DNA of 64,000 nucleotides from Nocardioides sp. (GTDB lineage Bacteria; Actinomycetota; Actinomycetes; Propionibacteriales; Nocardioidaceae), in NCBI RefSeq assembly GCF_030019515.1, contig NZ_JASEEQ010000008.1, forward strand, positions 1-64,000. The letters are read 5' to 3'. Made by a program: the position numbers and the translations under genes. The notes beneath the pieces were generated by a model. That model was given only the letters and a program-made list of their open reading frames with translations, made no database searches and was not told where the DNA came from. Shown here in pieces: positions 59,333-64,000 of the stretch. The number at the start of each line of letters is the position of its first letter. The stretch's first letter is position 1.

Positions 59333-60790
59333 ATGAACGGACTGGACCTCCTCGGCCCCGAGCACCGGGGCCTCTTCATCGGTGGCACCTGGCGCGACGC
59401 GGAGGGCGGCAAGCGGCTCGACGTGATCGACCCGGCCGACGCCTCGGTGCTGACCGACGTGGCGGACGGCTCCGTCGCCGACGCCGTCGACGCGCTCGAC
59501 GCGGCGGTCGCGGCCCAGGCCGACTGGGCGGCGACGCCGGCCCGCGAGCGCGGCGAGATCCTGCGCACCGCCTTCGAGCTGATCACCGAGCGCGCGGAGG
59601 GGTTCGCGCACCTGATGAGCCTCGAGATGGGGAAGACGGTCGCCGAGGCCGCCGGCGAGGTGACCTACGGCGCGGAGTTCTTCCGGTGGTACGCCGAGGA
59701 GGCGGTGCGCATCCACGGCCGCTGGATGCAGGCCCCAGGTGGCGGAAGCCGGCTGCTCACCATCAAGAAGCCGGTCGGCCCGTGTCTGTTCATCACCCCC
59801 TGGAACTTCCCGCTCGCGATGGGCACCCGCAAGATCGGGCCCGCCGTCGCGGCCGGCTGCACGATGGTCGTCAAGCCCGCCAGCCAGACCCCGCTGTCGA
59901 TGCTCGCGCTCGCGGCCGTGCTCGAGGAGGCCGGGCTGCCGGCGGGCGTGCTCAACGTGATCACCACGAGCCACACCGGCGAGTTCAGCCAGACCCTCCA
60001 GGCCGACGACCGGCTGCGCAAGGTCAGCTTCACCGGCTCCACCGGCGTGGGCAGGGTGCTGGTCCGGCAGTCCGCCGACCGGCTGCAGCGGGTCAGCATG
60101 GAGCTGGGCGGCAACGCGCCGTTCCTGGTCTTCGAGGACGCCGACGTCGACGCGGCCGTCGACGGCGCGATGATCGCGAAGATGCGGAACATGGGGGAGG
60201 CCTGCACGGCGGCCAACCGGTTCCTGGTGCACGCCTCGGTCGCCGAGGAGTTCGCCGAGAAGCTCGGCAAGCGGATGGGTGCGCTCACCCTGGGCCGCGG
60301 GCAGGACGAGGGCGTCGACGTCGGCCCGCTCATCGACGAGCGCGCGGTGGAGAGCGTCAGCCAGCTGGTCACCGACGCCGTCCACGACGGCGCCACGGTC
60401 GTCACCGGCGGCCGGGCCGCGGACGGGCCCGGCTACTTCTACCCGCCGACCGTGCTGCTCGGCGTACCCGTCGACTCCGAGATCAACGTGCAGGAGATCT
60501 TCGGTCCGGTCGCGCCGATCACCACCTTCGACTCCGAGGCGGACGCGATCCGGATCGCCAACGACACCGAGTACGGCCTGGCCTCCTACGTCTACACCCG
60601 GGACCTGTCCCGCACCATCCGGCTGGCCGAGGCGCTGGAGTTCGGCATGGTCGGCGTCAACACCGGCCTGGTCTCGAACCCGGCCGCGCCGTTCGGCGGG
60701 GTCAAGTCCAGCGGCTTCGGTCGCGAGGGCGGCTTCGAGGGCATCGAGGAGTACCTCGAGACCACCTACGTCGCCCTCCCCGCCGGCTGA
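59333..60790 (+). CDS. Aldehyde dehydrogenase, succinate-semialdehyde type
   Basis: 485 residues from ATG 59333. Motifs: PCLFITPWNFPLAMGTRKIG, FTGSTGVGRVL, MELGGNAPFLVFEDAD, and the catalytic Cys in MGEACTAANRF near residue 291; ending SSGFGREGGFEGIEEYLET. These match the GabD branch (NADP-type). It would oxidise succinate semialdehyde to succinate in GABA breakdown. The MmsA-type operon 34 kb away may feed related aldehydes. Confidence 0.93.
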   Translation: MNGLDLLGPEHRGLFIGGTWRDAEGGKRLDVIDPADASVLTDVADGSVADAVDALDAAVAAQADWAATPARERGEILRTAFELITERAEGFAHLMSLEMGKTVAEAAGEVTYGAEFFRWYAEEAVRIHGRWMQAPGGGSRLLTIKKPVGPCLFITPWNFPLAMGTRKIGPAVAAGCTMVVKPASQTPLSMLALAAVLEEAGLPAGVLNVITTSHTGEFSQTLQADDRLRKVSFTGSTGVGRVLVRQSADRLQRVSMELGGNAPFLVFEDADVDAAVDGAMIAKMRNMGEACTAANRFLVHASVAEEFAEKLGKRMGALTLGRGQDEGVDVGPLIDERAVESVSQLVTDAVHDGATVVTGGRAADGPGYFYPPTVLLGVPVDSEINVQEIFGPVAPITTFDSEADAIRIANDTEYGLASYVYTRDLSRTIRLAEALEFGMVGVNTGLVSNPAAPFGGVKSSGFGREGGFEGIEEYLETTYVALPAG

Positions 60791-60978
60791 CCCGCCGGCG
60801 CCGCGGCCGGATCCTCGCGCCGCGGCCGGATCCTCCCCTGCCCGGGGCGGGCGGTGGCCCAGCAACCGATTCGGGTCGCGGGTCGGTTGCCTGGGCACCG
60901 CCGGCCGGGTGGCCTGGTGGCCAGGTGGCCGGGTGGCGGATCCTCCGGGGCGCATCCTCCCAGGCCGCGCCGGGCGGG
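60791..60978. repeat. Low-complexity G/C-rich spacer with tandem repeats
   Basis: A 17-base unit GCCGCGGCCGGATCCTC is repeated in tandem near 60800-60836, followed by irregular GGTGGCC/GGCCAGG repeats up to about 60945. No gene visible; it may be an assembly-fragile stretch between two gene ends. Confidence 0.6.
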
Positions 60979-61983
60979 TCAGCGCGCCGAGCGGGCCAGG
61001 GCGGCGAGCCACCGGTCCCAGCCGCGGAGCAGGGGATCCCGGCCGCGGACCGGGCTCTGGCCGGCGACCCAGTAGCCGAACACGTCGTCGTCCGGAGTGC
61101 CGGCGGGGTCGCCCGGGTCGCCGGGGGCGGCGCGGTGGTGCAGCCGCAGCCACACCGGCAGGCCGGCCACCCGGAGGGCGTCGAGGGCGGCGACCACCAG
61201 CCGCCGGACGTCCTCGCCGTACCGCTCGACGGTCAGCCGTGCGGGTGCGACCGGCCCGGAGGTGAACGTCACGTCCAGGTCGAGCAGCAGGTGGTCGGTG
61301 CGGCGCTCGAGTCGCCACGCCGCCGCCGGCGCCGGCAGCGCCCCGGACGACACCGAGCGCTGCACGCCCGAGAAGAGCAGCACGTCGGTCGGGGAGACGC
61401 GACCGGAGACGACGAACACGGTGCCCGCGTTGGTGAACGTCCAGGTGGTGTCGCGGAACCCGTACCCGATCCGGCTCGCCTCGCTGACGTCGTGCGCGAC
61501 GCCCGCGCCCGAATCGACGGCGATCGACTCGTTGCTCTGCTGGTAGGAGTAGGTGACGTCGCCGAGGAGGGCCGCGGTGACCCGCAGCCAGGTCGTCAGC
61601 ACCGACGGCGCGACGTCGCTGCCGGCGAACGTGGAGTCGACGACCAGGGTGTCGCCGGGGGACTCGGTCGGCACCAGGTCGAGGCGGTACGCCGGGTAGC
61701 TCTCGTGGTCCGCGACGCGGCCGACCTCGGCGACCAGGCGGGCGAGCTGGCGCTCGGTGGCGACACCCGTGTAGTCGATCGTGATCGCCGCGGCGCGCTC
61801 GTCCGAGGGGGAGCTCACGGTCGCGTCGGCCACCTGGTCGATCCGGCCGAGCTTCGTCTGCACGCTGTGCGCCTGGTCGAGCGCCGCGGTGCAGCCCGCC
61901 AGCAGGGGCGCAGACAGGAGTACGGAGAGCGCGAGCAGCGCGGAGGCGCGCGCCACCGTCCTTCGCCCCCCGAAGGTTCCCAT
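60979..61983 (-). CDS. Lipoprotein of unknown function
   Basis: 334 residues from ATG 61983. Lipoprotein signal peptide (ALLALSVLLSAPLLAGCTAAL, Cys of LAGC). The mature part has VTYSYQQSNESIAVDS and GYGFRDTTWTFTNAG, looks beta-rich, and contains no motif I recognise. Membrane-anchored on the outside. Convergent with gabD-like; divergent from DUF2332. Confidence 0.75.
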   Translation of the reverse strand: MGTFGGRRTVARASALLALSVLLSAPLLAGCTAALDQAHSVQTKLGRIDQVADATVSSPSDERAAAITIDYTGVATERQLARLVAEVGRVADHESYPAYRLDLVPTESPGDTLVVDSTFAGSDVAPSVLTTWLRVTAALLGDVTYSYQQSNESIAVDSGAGVAHDVSEASRIGYGFRDTTWTFTNAGTVFVVSGRVSPTDVLLFSGVQRSVSSGALPAPAAAWRLERRTDHLLLDLDVTFTSGPVAPARLTVERYGEDVRRLVVAALDALRVAGLPVWLRLHHRAAPGDPGDPAGTPDDDVFGYWVAGQSPVRGRDPLLRGWDRWLAALARSAR

Positions 61984-62039
61984 GCCGAGAATGGTGGCCC
62001 ATCCGCCCCCTCCGCCGGGGCGGATTCGACAATGGCGAC

Positions 62040-63026
62040 GTGGACCTCTTCGCCGACACCGCGACGCAGTACGCCGAGTTCGCGGCCGACGCCGCTCCGA
62101 CCTCGCCGTGCTTCGCCGACTGGTCGCGCCGGGTCGCGACCGACGAGGAGGTGCTCGCGTGGCTCGAGACCCTGCCGCTGACCAAGCGTCAGCCGAACCT
62201 GGTCCTCGCGGCGGCCCGCTGGCACGGGGTGCCGGCGCCGGGCCCGTACGCCGCGCTGCGCGAGGCGCTGCTCGGCGACGACGGCACCGTCCGGCGCACC
62301 ATCCTCGAGCGCGCCACCCAGACCAACGAGGCCGGCCGGCTGGCCACCCTGGTGCCCGCCTTCGCGCTGGCGGCCGGCCCCGGGCCGGTCGCGCTGCTCG
62401 AGGTCGGCGCGAGCGCCGGGCTCTGCCTCTACCCGGATCGGTATCGCTACGCGTGGCGGACCGCCGACGGCGTACGGCGCTGCGGCGACCCCGCGGCACC
62501 CGAGCTCGGCTGCACCGTGCTGGGCGTGGGCCCGCTGCCCGCCGCTCCGCCGGCGGTGGTCTGGCGTGCCGGCATAGACCTGTCCCCGGTCGACGTCACC
62601 GACGGCGACCAGGTGCGCTGGCTGTCCGCACTGGTCTGGCCCGAGCACGACGACCGGCGGGCCCAGCTCGCCCGCGCCGTCGCGGTCGCCCGGACCGACC
62701 CGCCGTACCTGGTGCGCGGCGACCTGGTCGACGAGCTCCCTGCGATGGTCGAGCGGGCGCGCGAGCACGGCCCGGTGCTGGTGTTCCACAGCGCGGTGAT
62801 CGCCTACCTGCCCGAGGAGCGCCGGTCCGCGTTCCACGAGCTGATGACCGGGCTGGTCGCGGCCGGCCGGTGCCACTGGGTGAGCAACGAGGGTCCGCGG
62901 GTGCTCCCCGCCGTCACCGAAACCGGACCGGAGGTACCGGAGGACGAGCACGGCTTCGTGCTCGGCGTCGACGGCCGGGCGGTCGCGCGCACCCACGGCC
63001 ACGGGCGCAGCCTGCGTTGGCTCTGA
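62040..63026 (+). CDS. DUF2332 family protein
   Basis: 328 residues from GTG 62040. Family blocks: LETLPLTKRQPNLVLAAARW, ALLEVGASAGLCLYPDRYRY and LVWPEHDDRRAQLARAVAVA, ending RVLP-VTETGP. The GASAGLNL-like GASAGLCL motif recalls a methyltransferase-type fold, but the family has no established function. GACAAT lies 7 bases upstream of the start (a weak -10). Confidence 0.92.
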   Translation: MDLFADTATQYAEFAADAAPTSPCFADWSRRVATDEEVLAWLETLPLTKRQPNLVLAAARWHGVPAPGPYAALREALLGDDGTVRRTILERATQTNEAGRLATLVPAFALAAGPGPVALLEVGASAGLCLYPDRYRYAWRTADGVRRCGDPAAPELGCTVLGVGPLPAAPPAVVWRAGIDLSPVDVTDGDQVRWLSALVWPEHDDRRAQLARAVAVARTDPPYLVRGDLVDELPAMVERAREHGPVLVFHSAVIAYLPEERRSAFHELMTGLVAAGRCHWVSNEGPRVLPAVTETGPEVPEDEHGFVLGVDGRAVARTHGHGRSLRWL

Positions 63027-63084
63027 GGACCGCGCCAGCGTCGTGTGGTCGTGGGCGTCGGCGCCCCGCGGACCTCTCGGCCGA

Positions 63085-63153
63085 TCCCTGCACTTCTCGG
63101 CCGAAGTTTCGGCCCAACAGTGCTGGTTTCCCCGGGTACCCGGGGAAACCGAC
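63085..63153 (-). repeat. Two-hairpin palindromic repeat, copy R3
   Basis: Reverse-oriented near-identical copy of R1: the 26-bp palindrome at 63125-63150 and the second hairpin at 63090-63123. Only two bases differ from R1 over the 66 bases compared by eye. It lies between two convergent gene ends (DUF2332 and LuxR). Confidence 0.9.
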
Positions 63154-63193
63154 GGCGGCTCGGCGCGGACCACCAGCCGGCTGACCGCCCGAT

Positions 63194-64000
63194 CTACAGG
63201 CCCGCCGACTTCAGGCCGAGGCTCGCGGGCAGGCCGGTCCGCGAGCGGATGCCGAGCTTGCGGTAGACGCGCGAGAGGTGCCACTCGACGGCCTTCACGG
63301 TCACGACCAGGCGGTCGGCGATCTGCCGGTTGGTCAGCCCGTCGGCGGCCAGCCGGGCGACCCGCCGCTCGGCGGCGGTGAGTGCTGCGAGGGCCTCGCC
63401 GCGCACCGGCCGGGCGGGCTCGCCCATCCGGTCCAGCAGCCGGCGCACCCGGCTCTGCAGCGGCCAGAGCTCCTCACGCCCGGCGTACGCCTCGGCGCCG
63501 CGCAGCAGCGCCAGCGCCGTGTCGGCGTCCGGCCGGCCGGAGAGCAGCAGCAGCCCGGCGAGATCGGTGTCGATCTGCGCGGCCAGCCGCGCGGCGGGCA
63601 CGCCGATGAGGACGTCCTGGGCCTCGCGCAGCAGTGCGGTCCGGTCGCTCCGGGCGTCTACCGTGGCCACGGTGCGCAGGGCGAGCGCCACGGCGTACGG
63701 CGCGCCCGAGGTCCGTGCGGCGCCGAGGTGCTCGCGGGCGAGCGCGGCTCCCTCGCGCCGGTGGCCGAGCCGGACGGCGGCCAGCGCCGCGCCGACCCGC
63801 CAGGGGACCAGGCGAACACCGTCCCGCCCACCGGAGAGCAGCCGGCCGGCGCGCGCGAAGTGCCCGGCGGCGAGGTCGGAGTCGCCGGCCGCCGCCGACA
63901 GCTCGCCGCGACCGTAGTGCGCGACCGCCCCGGTCAGGCCGGGCCGGTCCAGGAACGTTCCGAGCGCCTCGCCGAGCGTCATCGCCGGGGACAGGTCGCC
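63194..64000 (-). CDS. LuxR-family regulator (LAL/MalT-like), N-terminal part cut off
   Basis: 268 residues are visible; the frame is open at the window end, so the N-terminus is missing. The visible part has TPR-like helical repeats (AGDSDLAAGHFARAGRLL, GAALAREHLGAARTSG) and a C-terminal LuxR helix-turn-helix (LTAAERRVARLAADGLTNRQ, VKAVEWHLSRVYRKLGIRSR). Large LuxR regulators with a helical middle usually carry an N-terminal AAA ATPase, here beyond the edge. Confidence 0.9.
   Translation of the reverse strand, partial: GDLSPAMTLGEALGTFLDRPGLTGAVAHYGRGELSAAAGDSDLAAGHFARAGRLLSGGRDGVRLVPWRVGAALAAVRLGHRREGAALAREHLGAARTSGAPYAVALALRTVATVDARSDRTALLREAQDVLIGVPAARLAAQIDTDLAGLLLLSGRPDADTALALLRGAEAYAGREELWPLQSRVRRLLDRMGEPARPVRGEALAALTAAERRVARLAADGLTNRQIADRLVVTVKAVEWHLSRVYRKLGIRSRTGLPASLGLKSAGL

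Noticed and set aside
1..64000. tRNA, rRNA, CRISPR arrays, prophage and insertion sequences
   Set aside because: Looked for cloverleaf GTTCGA-type T loops, regularly spaced repeats, transposase motifs and phage genes; none found.

Overview
The window is very GC-rich, uses GTG and TTG starts freely, and carries typical actinobacterial genes: an EF-G2-like GTPase, an actinobacterial single-strand-binding protein, an ECF sigma with a zinc-finger anti-sigma, DUF1707, DUF2332 and PucR. Gene content and composition fit a Nocardioides-like member of the Propionibacteriales; that placement is inference. The first ten bases match the end of an Illumina adapter, so position 1 is probably a true contig end.

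Layout. 1-8075: end of a Ser/Thr kinase gene, the ribosomal/replication block rpsF-ssb-rpsR-rplI, a secreted Ig-like protein, a membrane protein, a MATE exporter and dnaB; a DnaA-box-like cluster lies upstream of dnaB. 8142-9214: a nucleotidyltransferase/HEPN-like pair resembling a toxin-antitoxin module. 9325-16753: GtrA, LRAT-like, DUF488, NmrA-like and FAD-oxidase genes, a two-component system, a patatin and a coupled ECF sigma/anti-sigma operon. 16754-18048: a mirrored divergent promoter and two envelope genes. 18076-21500: matrixin, acetyltransferases and a GH16-like secreted protein. 21640-27630: an amine/amino-acid catabolic operon (FAD oxidase, class III aminotransferase, MmsA-type dehydrogenase) with a divergent PucR regulator.

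27637-35677: LysE, YibE/F, pseudouridine breakdown (psuK-like/psuG), a P450 with its TetR regulator, and a 554-residue fusion of a DUF429 RNase H-like domain to a RelA/SpoT synthetase domain in which the usual catalytic Glu is Gln. 35699-43686: MFS exporter, GH6-like protein, MDMPI and VOC proteins, an ECF42-like sigma, M3 peptidase, and a PadR/DUF1707 operon. 43846-48473: a three-module secreted protein, a DUF3311/SSS transporter pair and an acyl-CoA dehydrogenase. 48543-64000: double GNAT, YceI, glmS, DEAD-box helicase, a lipoprotein PBP, EF-G2-like protein, a GabD-type dehydrogenase, a lipoprotein, DUF2332 and a truncated LuxR regulator.

Non-coding DNA is informative. A two-hairpin palindromic element occurs at three loci (732, 42401, 63085). 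A second short repeat sits in two convergent gaps. Many genes have a TANNNT box only 6-8 bases before the start codon, which points to leaderless transcripts. Many operon joints are 4-base ATGA or GTGA overlaps. I saw no tRNA, rRNA, CRISPR array, prophage or intact insertion sequence.
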